From Oikopleura dioica (Eukaryota > Chordata > Appendicularia > Copelata > Oikopleuridae): 64,000 nt of DNA. The stretch is taken from positions 248,001 to 312,000 of the forward strand of contig OU015569.1 in the NCBI GenBank assembly GCA_907165135.1. The letters run 5' to 3'. Position numbers and translations under genes: made by a program. Positions 23,901-37,400 of the stretch are shown here, piece after piece. Position 1 is the stretch's first letter. Each line of letters begins with the position of its first letter. The notes below the pieces were generated by a model. That model searched no databases. It had not been told where the DNA came from and worked only from the letters and a program-made list of their open reading frames with translations.

Positions 23901-25011
23901 CTCGTCGCTGGTTACTCCGCTTCCAGTGACATCTACCGTTCCCTCTTTTCCAAGCTCCAAAACGGCTACCACTGGGTCGGCCCGACCACACTCTGCGTTG
24001 GAAAAGCCTGGCACCAGTTCCCCACGCATTTCTTCTTGCACGAAAATATGACCGCCGAAATCATTCAATCCGAATTCGCCGCTCAGCTTCCAGCCAAATT
24101 CGACAAGTGGCCAAAAGGACTCACAGACATTCCAGATCATTTCAACGATGCGAACAAGGAAGAACCAGGCCGTTACTTCGCTAATCCGACAAATGCTCAC
24201 AAGGTACCATTTTGTTTTTCTTGCTTGAACACGCTTACTTTGTAAAGTTCGGTTTTGAAGAGATAGATGTTAGAAAGAAATGTTTGCTTTTGACAGAGTT
24301 TTATTCTCAGGAATTTATAATTTCAGAAGACATTTTTTACAATGAGCCCTCGAAAGGGTAGTTTCACATATAACTGTATTAACAAACTCACTAACGATTC
24401 CATTTCATTATTTTCTTTTGTGCTTCTCCAAGAGTTTAAGCCAAATTTATCACTAAAATTTCATTTTCATTTTGAATTTTTTCTCCTTTCTCATACTAAA
24501 TGGGATGTGCATTAACGCTTGAACGAATATTGCGAAGATTCCGTCGTTCAAGCGTGAAAGCTTATTTGTTAACCCGAACGGGTTAAAAAGCTCCGAGTAC
24601 TTGACGGAACATCAACTTTTGTTTTCAAAGTTTCGATGAAAATGAGGGGCTTCTCGTTATCATGAAGGATTATCCTTTATTTATTGACGATTCTTTTAGT
24701 CTAGATTCTAAATTTAAGCAAAAAGTAGGCCCTTATTTATTCTTTATCTCTAGAACTGTCACTACCTGATCGACACAGATTACGGCGTCGAGTCCGAACT
24801 GGAGCCGCTCTACCACCTGACCGTCGAGCATTGGGAAACGCTAAGCGAGCTTGAAATCCTGGACGCCAGCAAGTCGCACTGGTTCTACCGCGCCTTCTAC
24901 GTCCCCTTTCTTTGGGAAGAAAACGTCCACTTTGGAAAATATCGACTTCTGAAGAACAAGGTCCTTTCACACGAAGGAGAACGAAAACAGGACGAAACAA
25001 CGGAGCAGTAA
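20958..25011 (+). CDS. ALG9: Alpha-1,2-mannosyltransferase ALG9
   Basis: ALG9 adds the seventh and ninth mannoses to the dolichol-linked N-glycan precursor in the ER lumen (GT22 family). Exons: 20958-21012, 21068-21157, 22179-22249, 22299-22463, 22998-24203, 24754-25011; 614 residues. A 9-nt microexon at 22601-22609 (KFV) may add three more. Family motifs: NDCDETFNYWEPLYYLIKGG then GFQTWEYSPEYGLRSW in the first luminal loop, SATAFLPSSTCMYLTCLWMG, GPDLYGTEPISYYLKNLTIN and the hallmark HKEERFLFP at the middle of the long exon. Several hydrophobic spans surround these. The C-terminus has NCHYLIDTDYG and SHWFYRAFYVPFLWE. The ATG directly abuts a TTCAG acceptor. Introns 2, 4 and 5 are enlarged by repeats. 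Phase adds up through all exons. Confidence 0.96.
21538..22042. repeat. Direct ~63-bp duplication in ALG9 intron 2
   Basis: 21538-21602 and 21979-22042 share GATCGTAAATG, AGTTATCGC.GCTACGGG and GAGTTATTGCT in order, with scattered differences. Confidence 0.75.
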
Positions 25012-25016
25012 AAAAA

Positions 25017-25022
25017 ATAAAC
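25017..25022 (+). terminator. Polyadenylation signal AATAAA after ALG9
   Basis: AATAAA starts 6 nt after the ALG9 stop codon. Confidence 0.5.
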
Positions 25023-25146
25023 TCAAGCACAAAACTTTCAATTGGATTTCCAAAATCTAGACTTTTTTTCTTTTTTTTTCCAAAATTTGGAATTCCAAAT
25101 TTCGGAAAGCAATATTTTTTGTCCAAACGCTGCAGCTCATTCTTTT

Positions 25147-25265
25147 CTGTCTTGTGCTCGGCATCCTGTGTAGAAAACCTGACTCAGGGTCCTGAAAGAG
25201 CTTTAATTGAAAACCTTCTTCCAGGGCCCTGACTCAGGTTTTCTACACAGGTTGCCGAGCCCAGC
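25147..25265. repeat. Family A hairpin between ALG9 and the ANKRD26-like gene
   Basis: TGCTCGGCATCCTGTGTAGA and CCTGACTCAGGG inverted at the right as CCTGACTCAGG and CTACACAGGTTGCCGAGC. Confidence 0.92.
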
Positions 25266-25406
25266 TTTCTGTGTTTTTAAAAAGACAACTTTTAGTTCAA
25301 TTATTGAAATTTTCTGAAAAAATCCTCATGGTGCCTATCGAAAATCTACCAACTTCTTCCTCGACTCACTTAATTCATTCCTCTTTTTTTCAGAATTTAA
25401 AAAAGA

Positions 25407-28400
25407 ATGAAAAGACTTCGAAAGGTATTCGGCGGAAAGAAGGACTCAAAAAATGACTCGAGGAGGAACTCGATGGCTGGAGGTAAAGATACTAGTAGAT
25501 TTCTAGAACTGCGTATTTACGGTGCTTTTCAAGAACCGAAAGACGCGTCCTCCCTCCGGCTGACGGACAGTTTCAATACCCCCTTGCCCAAGCTGCATGC
25601 CGCTGCGAAAGCTGGCGACTTGATGAAAATGGAAAAGGAGCTGAGAAAGCTGGGCGCGACTGGGGTAAACAGCAAGGACGACATTGGCAGGACGCCGATC
25701 CACATTGCCGTCATCTATGAAAAGAAGGAGGCCTTGGAAATGCTGTGCAAGCAGCAGCAGAAGAATTTAAATGCCACGGATTCTGGTGAGTCCCTTTTTG
25801 GGGCTACTTTCTTGTTTATCGAAAAAATTCAGATTTACGGACTCCTCTGATGTACGCCGCAGAATTGGGCAACATCGACGCAGTGGAAACGCTGATAAAA
25901 TACAAATGCAACATCAATTGCAAAGACAGATTCGAATCGAACGCGCTGCACTACTCTTGCTACGCGAAGAAGCTCTCGCCCGTCGTGGAAAAGCTGCTAG
26001 AAAACGGACTCAGCCCGAATGAACCGAACACGCAGGGAGATACGGCGATGCATATTGCTGCGAAAGAGGACAAAGCTGATTTGATGGAGATTTTGTTGAA
26101 GTACGATGGAGAGCTGAACAAACCAAATCGAGCTGGTTTAACGTGAGTATTGTGAGAAGATATTTTTTTTATTATTGAAAGCGTTTTTTCATTTAGTATT
26201 CATTTATTTTGCAAGATTTTCGACCGTTACAGGTCTTTTTCAGGCAGAAATAAGGGGCAGAACCAAGAAAAGGAAGTAATTTTATGGGTCTGGGGTTTTC
26301 ATCGGCCGGTAGGCCAAATAACGCGATCACATTGACAATGGATCTTGGATCATGTTGATTTCATTTCATATTTTTCCTCTTTAAGATTTGAATCGTTCAG
26401 TCGGGTGATTTTTGTTTGTTTTTCAAAAATTTAACATGGGCTCCATTTTATTTTTGATGAATCTTTCGAGCTGGAGACCCTGTTAAATATCCTTAAAACG
26501 AGGTCAAAAAGGTCCCTTTTATTTACGCACCCTAAAAAGTCCGCCCTTCCCATTTTGACCCCCTTTTTTAAATAAAAATTTGCTTTCGATCTTTCAAGTG
26601 GTTTCTCTCAAATTTGTCATCATCGTTTTTTTTAGTCCTTTGATGGTGGCGGCGAAAGAAGGAAGACACAACGTGGTAAATCAGCTAACAGCAGCTGGAG
26701 CTAAGCTAAATATTTGCGATGCGGATGAAAATGATGCTCTGAAACTGGCGCAAATCGCTGGTCACGGTGGCATCGCGGGCCATTTGAAAAGTAAACTGGA
26801 GGAAGAGAAGCTAAAGCAGCCTGCGACACCGGCGTTTGCAAGCAGCTCCGAAAGCGATTCGGAAATGTCGTCGACGGAGTCGGACTCGGGCAGCGAGACC
26901 GAGGAGCATTCTTTCAGCAGCAATAGATTTCCGCCACTTCCAGTTAATCAAGTTCCGCAAGTTTCCGCGGCGCCGCCAAAGACCCACCCGAGCACAAACG
27001 TCGACACGGGAAAGAAGAGCAAGCAAAAGCCCTCTGGAAGCAACGTCGACACTGGCAGCTGGAACGACACGACAGAATCGTTTTCAGAACCGCCGAAGAA
27101 GCCAAAGAAGCGATTCAGCTTCAGTTGGGGTTCCTCAAAGAGCAGCTCGACGAAAAGCATTAAAAATGCAGAGACGAAGATTTCCAAAGACCTCATCGGA
27201 CAAACTGCTGATCCTCCCAGCTCCAGTGTCGATCCGCCGAGTTCTAGCGTGGACCCACCTCCTCGAGAACTAAGCGTAGATCCTCCTCCTCCAAATAACT
27301 CAAAACCAGCGTCGAGAAAATCGTCAGTGAAAAACGACGAGAGCGAGGAAAGCGACTGGAAGAGCTCCCAAGAATTCGTTCTTCCAGAAATTCTAGCGAA
27401 AAACTCGACCGGGTCGATTGGCGACGTAGACTACGCTGGAATCGTGGCCAAACATGGCCTTGGCCTTGTCGATAAAGAAGCAGAGAAGAGAAAAAACAGC
27501 GAGATTTTAGAAGAACTGCAACATCGCGGGGAACGGCCGAAACAAGTCAATACATTGTACCAAGCAAAGGATCTTGAACCACCACAGCCGCATCCGCAAA
27601 CTAAAGATCCGTTTATGATTGATTTTTCTTCCGATGAAGACTTTGATGCTGATTCTGACGATCAATTGGAGAGAGCGATCAGTCCACAGCCGCCAGGAAA
27701 TCCCCCAGAAAAGAAGACAAACGCAAGTGAAGACAACGAAGAGAACAAAATCGAGGAAGAGTCAGACTGGGATGATACCCCCTGTTCATCCCTCAGGCAG
27801 CCCTCACATGATCTGACTATTGCCAAGTCGAAGGAAGAAGGAGCGATGGGAAAATCCCTCGAGCCTCATTCTGAAGAAGATGAGTCCGAACTCGTGCCGC
27901 TAGAAACCAAGAAAGAGGAAAAGACAAATGTGCCCGGCCAAAACGCAGGTTTCAACCCCATTCCAGTGCAGGGATCTCCGTCGGAAGCGAGAGATAAAAA
28001 CGAGGAGATTCCGACAGATTCGGAATCTGAATGGACCGACTCGTCAGATTCGTCGATGGGAGGCAACATTGAAAACGTCAAGAAGAGCAACAACATCTTC
28101 AACCATGATTTTTTCGGAAGCGACAAAGAAGGCACTTCCCAAAAATCCTCAAATCCCATGTCGCCGAGAACAGAGACGCCTCACTCGAGCGTCATTTCTC
28201 CAAGGCCAGATGGAATGTCTCCCCAACCTTCGTCAGAAACAAACAAAAGCGAACGAACGCCCTCATCCTCCGCTCAATCACCTCTTCCTGAAACGACGAC
28301 CTTTGAAGAATCAACTGTCAAGCGAAACGGTAAGTCAAAAATTATAAATCTCAGTTGTGAGTCTTCGTTGATTTCAAAAAGCGGAAGAAAATTTCTAACA

Positions 28401-31400
28401 GTAGTTGAAATTTTTGAAAAGTCATTGACGTCACCGCGCAGTTCTCTTATTTTTGGGAATAATTGACGATTTTTATGCTTATGCTAACAATCTCTGTTTG
28501 CTCTCCGTTCAAGTATTCTGAGCGCAAACTTTCATGTTTTTTTTCGGCTCTTCGATGAGCGAATTAAAATTATCGATCTTGTAACTTAGGCGATACTGAA
28601 CTGGGCTCTTCGAAAACATCAGTTGTTGTATTTTCTATAGAGATAATTAGAAAGCGTTATGTCTTTTCCTCTTTCGCGAGATGGAATCCGAAGAATTCTC
28701 TACGAAAGCATCGACTCTTTGCTAGGTATAAATTTATTGGGCGGTTTTTCTGATCATCTGGACTCGGCAACCTGTGTAAAAAACCTGAGTCAGCGTCTGA
28801 GAAATCTTTGAGGTTTTCTCCCCAGGTTGCCGAGACCAGATGATCTCTTTGAGGTTCGGAAAATTTCCGATTTCTGGTTTGTTTCTGGTAGTGATACTTG
28901 TTGGTATTTATCAATAGTTGAATTGGCTCTTCAGTGACAGCTCGGCAAACTCGATCTTTTCGGATTCGAGATTTATTCTGATGCGCTTTCGCCGCTCTGT
29001 TAGCTCAAGAGAAAGAAGGTAGTCAGAGTAAGTGTAGCTCAGTATGTGCGCTTGAGTGACGAGGACACAGGGCTCGGCGCAAGTAAATCGTCTAAAATTA
29101 CGCTCCAGATGCAACTGAGTCCAACGGTGTGCCAACAACTCAAGAGTCGTGGCGTCACTACTCTAGCTACCAAAAAGCAAAGCTCCATCGTTTTTCAACA
29201 GAACAATACCAACTTTCACTCTTTTTGTCTTTTTGATATGAAAAAGAAAAAACATTTTTGGAGCGCCGCAATTCACATTTTTGACTTTTGCTAATCTAAA
29301 ATAGAGATGTAAAGAAAAAAGAGAGAAAAAAAGCTGAACTGACTTTACCGCGGAACAAGTTTTTGGTAGCACTTATATTTAATTAAAAAATTATGTGCTT
29401 GTCTCAGAAGAGTCTTTTTTTCTTCAACTTGTGCTTTGAATTCAAGTAATTCTAGTGCCAATATCTGAATTATTCATCAGCAGATTCAGATGAAATATTT
29501 AGTCACTGAGCAACCTGTGTAGAAAACCTGAGTCAGGGTCTGAAAGATATTAAATGAAAAGCCTCGTAATGGGGTAATGATCTTTCAAACCCTGACTCAA
29601 GTTTTTCTACACATGTTGCTCAGTGACTGAATATTTCATTTAAATCTGCTGATGAATAATTCAGATATTGACACTAGAATTACGCCCTTCCATAATAGTA
29701 ATAATCAGCATTACTCAATAACTTGAAAATTGAAAATATATACTCGAGATTATATCCTACAAAACTATTACTATTATTTTTGTCGCAAATAAAACAAGTA
29801 CTTGCGAGTAAGAGAGCAACTAAGAGAACGCTTCAATTCAACTGAAAATTGTTCATTTCAAGTTTTTGAATTGCGGCGCGTGTGTTTTACAAGCTCCAAA
29901 TTAGTTATCGCAAAAACATGAAGGCATAACTCTCGTTCTGAGCATGGCTCTTTGAATGAGTGTTTATTCTTCACTTGAGTTAGAATAGATTTGGTGCCCT
30001 AAGTAACGGAACAAACCAAAGATTAAAACCAACATCCGGAGCAGTGGCTTTCTTCAGCTGACAATAAGCAAAGCAGTAGAATAATAAAAATTAAATTCCG
30101 CTTTTCAGAACGCGACGAGGAACTAGCGGAATCGGAATCTGCCACCGCAGAGAGCACGAACGCGGCGCTGGTCGCAGATCCGCCCACTGAGCAGTTGGAC
30201 AACATGGAAACGTCGGAAAACAACACTTCCAAGTTCCTCGATGACGATCCCTACATCTGCGTGCGCCAGCGCAAGGAGCAGTTCCAGAAGATGGACGTCC
30301 CCCTTGCCGCCTCGATGAACAAAGACCCTACCATCCAGCCGCAGTATTCAAACAATCAGCCGATAAAGTCGGCAAGCAAGAGCTCCCTCGGATCCGTCAC
30401 TTCCACATCTCGCACGTCATCGCAGCCCGCCAAGCCAGTGGTGAAACCAGCCTCGAACTTTTCTTCCATCGATCATCGCTCTGGATTGTCAAAGTCATTT
30501 GGAGGTAAGATTTTGAGAAGCCGCAAATCTTTCCTTGATTTGGTGGAAGTTTTCCGCCGTTCTGAATTAACTGTCAATATTTAGCGGAAGAGGATCTTGC
30601 CCAGTCGATCACTTCCTCTGCGGACTTCGGCCGAGTGACCCCGATCGGCTCAATGACAGACCTGACCGGCTCACGCCAATTCGACGACATTTCTAAAACG
30701 AAGAACGCGTCGAAGTTGCAGAGCGAGCTCCAACGATCGGACCCGTACTTGGCCAAACAATCGGAATTGTACAAAGATCTCACCTCGCAGAATCAATTGA
30801 ACGAGCGTGATTGTATTATCAAGACACAAAAGGAGTCGATCAAGGGGCTCCAGCACGAAGTTAATCATCTCAAGGAACTGCAGCGGGCGAACTGGGCGGC
30901 GAATCGATCCAATGAGTCCTTCGCCGAGCACGAGGACCTGAGCCAGAAGAACTTGCAGTTGACGATCGAGGTGAGCGACTTGCGGGAAAAGGTCGACGAA
31001 ATGATGAAAAAAGAAGCGGAATACGAGCGGCAAAAGAACGAACACTCGAAAGTCAGGGAGCTAATAACCGGCATCAACGAGTCGAACATGCGCAATCTCG
31101 AGAGCTTCGAAGACCAACTCAAGAAGCGCGCCATCGCCATTGAAAAACTGCGCGGCGATTTAGACGAGAAGCGGGCGCGGCTGGACAGGGCCGAGAATGA
31201 AATTACGCTTTTGAATGAGACGAATGCGCGGCTGCGCGTCGAGGCAGACAAGGTCACTCAGCAGGCGACGCTGGAGAAGCAGATCGAGGATCTCAAGGAA
31301 GAGAACAAGCAGATCCGCCAGAACACGGAGATGACGGACAAAATGCACGACATGAAGCACGAGTTCCAAACGCGCCTCGGCGAGTTGGAGAAAGAAAAGG

Positions 31401-34400
31401 CCGAGCTGGCTAAAGAAGTTGCATACACCAAGGACGTTATCGCTGACAAGAGTGGGCGATTGTCGCACGCCGAGGCAGAGCTGCTCGAATTCCGCCGCAC
31501 GGATCCGGTGCTCCGGCGAAACAACGAGGACCAAAAGCGCGAGATCGACTTTTTAAAGACGCAAGTGTCGAGTTTGGAGGCAAAATCTGCCTCCGAGTCG
31601 GCCAAAATCATCAGGCTTAACGAAGAGAGCGAGCGGCTTAGGGACAATCTCCTGGCTTCGGAGACAAAGCTCCAGTCTCAAGTCGAACAAATGCGCAGCG
31701 CAGAAGTGGGCAACACGGAGGCCGAGAAGAGCCTGGCGGCGGAGCGGGCCAAGGTGCTCAAGCTGCGCAACGACTGCGACAACTACCGCACGGAGGCGCT
31801 GAATACGGCCAACGAAAAGGAAGAGGTCAAGAATCAGCTAGGCCTGGCGAATGACAAGCTTAAATTGGCGGAGACGCGAAGCAGGGATCTGGAAATGGAG
31901 CTGCGCAAGGCCAACCAAAGCATCGACCATCTGAAGGCGACTTCCGACGTAGCAATGAACGGCAACGACCACAAACTCGCAGTTGCCGAGTCCAAGCTTG
32001 AAAACGCGAACACACTCAACAGCGAGATGAAAGAAGAGACGCGCAAACTGGTGCAAGAAATCGACCAGCTCCGACGCGTCGACGTCGAGCAGACGAAAAA
32101 GATCGCCCAGCTCGAGGCACAGGTAGATTCAGGAATGGAGTTTATTACAGTAACATAGCTAGCCTGTTTCTTTTCTCTTTCGTTTTTTTTTGCTTTACTA
32201 ATTATTGAAAATGCGCTTCGAATGTTTCGAGCTACTCAACCTCGAATCTGCGTGCATGTTTCAGCTTGTTTTTTTTTCTAAATCAGTTTTCTAATTTCGG
32301 CAGTTCTTTATATTTTCTTTCAAAAATCTTGAATGTTGCAAGTATAAAAAAGAATAATACAAGAAAAATAAACTAGCCGATGTTAGAAAAGACCAATTGA
32401 CGGAGCGACGAAAAACTGCGACAAAATTTACGTGGGCGGCTTCTCAACTGCTCATCGGTAAGTTGGACAAATAGAGGCTTCTGATTGGATAAAACGAGAA
32501 CCTGTATTTAAAACCAGCCCACCAATCCGCAGCTGAAAATCCGCCCACGCAATCTTTGTCGCATTTTTTGTCGCTTCGTCAGTTTTACTCAAAGTAACAA
32601 CTTTTGCTTTCCCAAATCTATGTGAGAAATATATCTCATTTTCTCAAATAGATGTGAAAAAGTGCTTGAAAGTTTTTTGCTTGAAAATATTTACTGACCA
32701 TACTATTGGATAAAAGTTCTATAAAACCGAAAATCAGGAGTACTTGTTTAAACGCCGCAAAGACAACCAGAGCAAGAGCTCGTTGACGCTGCGGGAGCAA
32801 GAATGGATGCGCGAGAAAATGCAGCTCAACGACGAGCTGCACAAGCTCAAGCTCCAGTCGAACGAGGACAGACGACAGTTGCAGAATCTGCAGGCCAGGG
32901 AAAAGGTAAAAATTCCTTTAAACTTCAAAGAAGGAAGGAGCATTTTTTGCTTTGTTTGCGCTGTTGACAGCCGCGTAAATAATGTTTGTCAAGGAGAACG
33001 CGTCAGAGCAGGCGCAAAAAATACAAATACTCGAGGCCGAAGTCGCCGCCAAATCTGAGGACTTGGGCAGATTCAAACGACTCAATGAAAAACAGTATCG
33101 GCAACTTATCGCTCAGGAAGAAAAAGGTAAAAAATGACCCCTTCTTTGAATTAAAAAAAAAACGGGAAAACAGGCGACAATTTTTTTTGTCGCTCGCGAT
33201 TCGGGAGGGGGTGGCTTTTCAGGTGACTACTGGCCATTTGGCCAAATACGAGTTTCTTATTTGTTAAAAATTTGTCGCTGGAAAAAAGCTGAAAATCTGA
33301 AATTTAAATTGTCGCGGATTTAAAAACGCTATTTTTCGACAAAATCGGTATTTTTGTCGCGGACAAAAATGTCGCATTAAAAATAAGTCGCTCGGAAAAA
33401 GAGTCGCAAAAATAGTCGCGAAAAACAAGAATTTCATCGAAGAAATCGCATTTGCGATTTTGTCGCAGGGGAAATTGTCGCTTCCGCGACAAAAGGGGTT
33501 TGACTGCAGCTTGATGGATATTTTTGTTTATTGTGTTGAGTTGAGTTGCTGATGATTAGGAGGAGGAAGATAGTTCTGGGAGTTAAATGACCCTTTCTCT
33601 GTTGGTTGGGCGCCCTCTTAGAGTGGCCAAACACTCCGAGTGTTTATTCTTTACAGGAGACTTTCACGTTTTTTTCTTGATCTTTTTGTTTTTGTTGTTT
33701 TGCAGAAAATGGAGCAGTAGTCAGATAGAAGAAGCGCGGTCGAGAATTAACCAAAATCCAGATTCTCACTTTTCAAAATGGCGGAAATGAAGAAGAGCGC
33801 TTTCTGCTGCCCACGGGCGCAGGAGTCAAGCACTGGAAAGCCGACCATCGTGGACAAAGACATTTCCCAAAATCAGCAAAAATTCCACTCGATGAGAAAA
33901 CTCAAGAACGAGCAGTCCACGCTCCACCAAGAACAACTCACTAAGGAATCAAATGTTGACACTTCATTTTTTTTTGTTTTCTGATCTGCTTTTTCGATGA
34001 CTAAATATTTGAATTAACGATCGGGGAAAAATATTCTTCTAATGTATTAAATTAAATATTTTAATATTTTTTGATAAAGTACAAAATTTCAAAAGATGAT
34101 AACAAATTTTTCTAGAGATCATGTTTGACCATGTCCAAATCAAAACTCGATACCCTGTGTAAAAAACCTGAGTCAGGTTCATTTTATCTCTATTCAGAAC
34201 CTGACTCAGGTTTTCTACGCATGTTACTAAGCACATGCCTATATGCCCATTTTCAACCAATGAAAATGCTCAAAATATGCAGTCAGCCAATCAGAAGTCA
34301 GAATTAAATAAAATCCAAATTTTTGTCAAAATTTAAAAAAGGAGATGATCGAAGTGTCCCGCACGACAAACCGCCTGGTCAAGTCCTACTCCTCCCTTCT

Positions 34401-37400
34401 GACTGAGATTCAAACTATCAGGAAACAAATCGAGGCGGAAAACGAAGAAATCATTCTCGATCGCTTCACTGTCTGATTATCCATTTGCCCATTTATCAGG
34501 ATTATTATATTTTGTGATTCATTTTTATTTTTTTGGCTCTTTTTTAGTTTATAAATATTTTTGTCGGATATATGGAAGTCTGTAGGAGGGTAGTAGTATT
34601 TTGATTTTCTTGTTGACAAACAGAAATAAGGGTGTCATCGTGTTAATCAAAGGAAAAAAGGGCGCGTATGAATACGATTTTGATTTCTAATCTTTAAAAA
34701 CTTGAAAAGCCGCGCGCGGCTTTGAGAAACACAATGAAAAAGCCGCGCTTTCACATTATATCTCAAAGCCGCGCGCGGCTTTTCCATTTTTAAAGGTCAT
34801 AAATCATAATCGTATTTATCCGCGCCCTTTTTTCCTCTGATTAACACGATGACACCCTTATTTTTCTTGATCAGTAAAAAGACCTAAATTCAGGAAAAAA
34901 AGCTGGGGGAATATCAAATTCTTGATATCCCCCCGATTGAGTATTTGAAGGAGGAAGTAAGCTTATGTAATCGGCATTTTTTGGCATGTCAAGAATTCGA
35001 ACTGCTTACACAGGCTTAATTGTCCTTGTTGAATTGGAAACTGGATCGTCGAGTGTCTTTGTTGCCAGTCGTATAAGCAGAGAATAAATTAGACTCGTGC
35101 CATTTGAATCTTTCGAAAATGGTTGGAGAGATCAGCAGAACTGTCATTTTAGGAATTGGTCTAGCAAGTAGCAAGGGATAGAGAAAGAGAAAAAGGTTGT
35201 AGCCATTTTCAGAGAAATTTCGTACTACAGTGCGGTGCAAAAATTGCGCGGAAAGAAATTCGAGAATCACCCGATCAAAGTCAAGCGTTTATTGATAGAA
35301 TCATACAAGCACGCGAATTAGAACTATAAACTGTCAAGCTAGAGTAAATCAGTCACACCCCTCCCCTGTTATTTTTCTTTTCCCGCTCATAAATCATAAA
35401 CGCCCTTTTCGTCCTATAATGGTAACTTCCAAGGTCACGCCGGTCAGGAAGAAACGCAGCTGCTCAGAAGAGAAATCGAAAATCTCAAACTTCAAACGTA
35501 AGTTTTTTTACTCAATGATTTTAGTAAATTTATAACTTAACGAAGTGACACCCTTATTTTGTTAGCACACTCATTCAGTCTCTTTTTAAAAGCAAGCTAG
35601 CTTTCCTTTTTTCAAAAAAAAATCGAAAATCCGCTTGCGGCTTTGAGCAACAACTTTAAATAGCCGCGCTTCGCGCGGCTAAGATGTTAATTACTCGAAG
35701 CCGCAAGCGGCTTCTCGATTTTTTCTTTTGAAATAGACGAAAGCTTGAAAAGAGCTTGGACGAGTGGTTGAGTCTTAATAAGCTTCTTATTAATTTGGTC
35801 TTTTTTTAAGGTCAAGTGTGAACAGCTCAGCGAACGATCAGATGATCAATCTTCGGAACGAAGTGGAGACGTTGAAAGCGAAGCTGCGCGTCGAACAGGA
35901 CGCGCGAAAGACGGCGCAAGGCGTTTCCAAAGAACTTCAAATGAAACTTGACCGGCTGCGGATTAGAGTCGCCCAGGTAAAAATTTGAAATTCGAAATCT
36001 CCGAATCACGACAATCTCGTAATTACGCGATTCCTCTTCCTTGCTATCAAATTCTTAAAAAGAATCATCTAGAAAAAGGCCAAGTTCGACATCAAGGACA
36101 TCGAGGAAATTCAAAAGCGCTACCGGGAGGAGTCCCAAGCCGATTTGGAAAACAAACTCGCTCAAGTCAACCAGTTCCTTCACGAGCAGCAACTGCGCAA
36201 TGAGAAGCTCGACAGATTGAAAGCCGAAAATTATCAAAATGACTTGAAGTACCAGGTCAAACGCATCGCGGAATTGGAAGCAGAGGTTGCCAGATATAGG
36301 TAAGAAAGGAGGCGCGGAAACCTGTGTAGAAAACCTGAGTCAGGATCTGAATTTCAGATTTCAGGATCAGATTTCAGATCCTGACTCAGGTTTTCCACAC
36401 AGCTTGAAAAGTAAGGGTACTTATTGTAACTGTAATTAGGGACAATTCGTTCGGATTCGAGTACGAAAAGAACTCCAAGTACAAAGACTTGTACAGGCAA
36501 GAAACTGCGGCGCGGGAAAAGTCGGAACACGAATCGTCGGCGATGAGGAAGCGATTAATGGTAAGATCGCGATTCTTTCTTGATCCCGTCTTACCGATTT
36601 CGAAGGAAATAGAAGACAGACTCGCGACATCGGAGAGACGCAACAATCTCAGCCAGAGTTATCTCAACCAGAGCTTCGGGGGCAACACGTCGGGCTACGG
36701 AACAAGCAGATTCAACACGAGCGACAGGCTCAACTCTTCCTCGCTGTCAGCTACCTTGCCGCTCGAAGGGAGCTCGCTAAGGCGAATGTCACCCGACTTG
36801 CTTTCTACCCAGGGACTTTATAGGTGAGCTGAAGCTATTTGTACATCAGTAAAGGGCGTTTCACCCAAAAATTAGCGAAAGGAAAGCTATCAATTCCTCT
36901 GAGTCCTTCCCTAAATTTAATATACTAACACTTTATTTGGGATACCCTCCGTGTGCCGGGAAAACCTCCGTGTGCCGGGATTTTGGCCAAGAATCCCGGC
37001 ACACGGAGGGTGGCGTTCTAGAGGCTTCAAAAAGTCCGTGATTTTGAACCAAGAATCTCCTCAAATCGTGTGTTTTTGAAGAGATACTAATTGTTAAATA
37101 TAATTCAAGACAGTCTTATCATTTTTTCGCCTAACCCTAACCCAAATAAAAGAAGAATACGGTCAAAAAATAAATAATCTGCTTGACGGACATAAGAGTC
37201 AATATAATAACATAATAAAACTTATTTTATGGATATAAATTCACAACATTCTTATCCAAATAGAAGATTTATAAATCCTTTGCAATTGTACATAGATAAG
37301 CATCGCCAAAACAATATTGTTCTTTACCCTGACCAAATATTAAAGAAGAACCCTTAGCAAAACCTTTAAAAAGACGGTGAGAGGGGATTTCTAGAACGTT

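Noticed and set aside
23619..24200. 193-codon minus-strand ORF
   Set aside because: Antisense of the main ALG9 exon, which carries unmistakable family motifs on the plus strand.
26811..27273. Alternative frames overlapping the acidic region of the ANKRD26-like gene
   Set aside because: Composition is low-complexity Arg/Ser in shifted frames, and the main frame joins ankyrin exons with correct phase.
30671..32056. Long minus-strand ORFs across 30.7-32.1 kb
   Set aside because: They are antisense shadows of the coiled-coil exon, whose Glu/Lys/Leu codons create open Phe/Leu/Ser frames on the other strand.
34474..34476. TGA as the true end of the ANKRD26-like gene
   Set aside because: Downstream exons continue in phase and encode the ANKRD26-type C-terminus; kept only as a possible isoform end.
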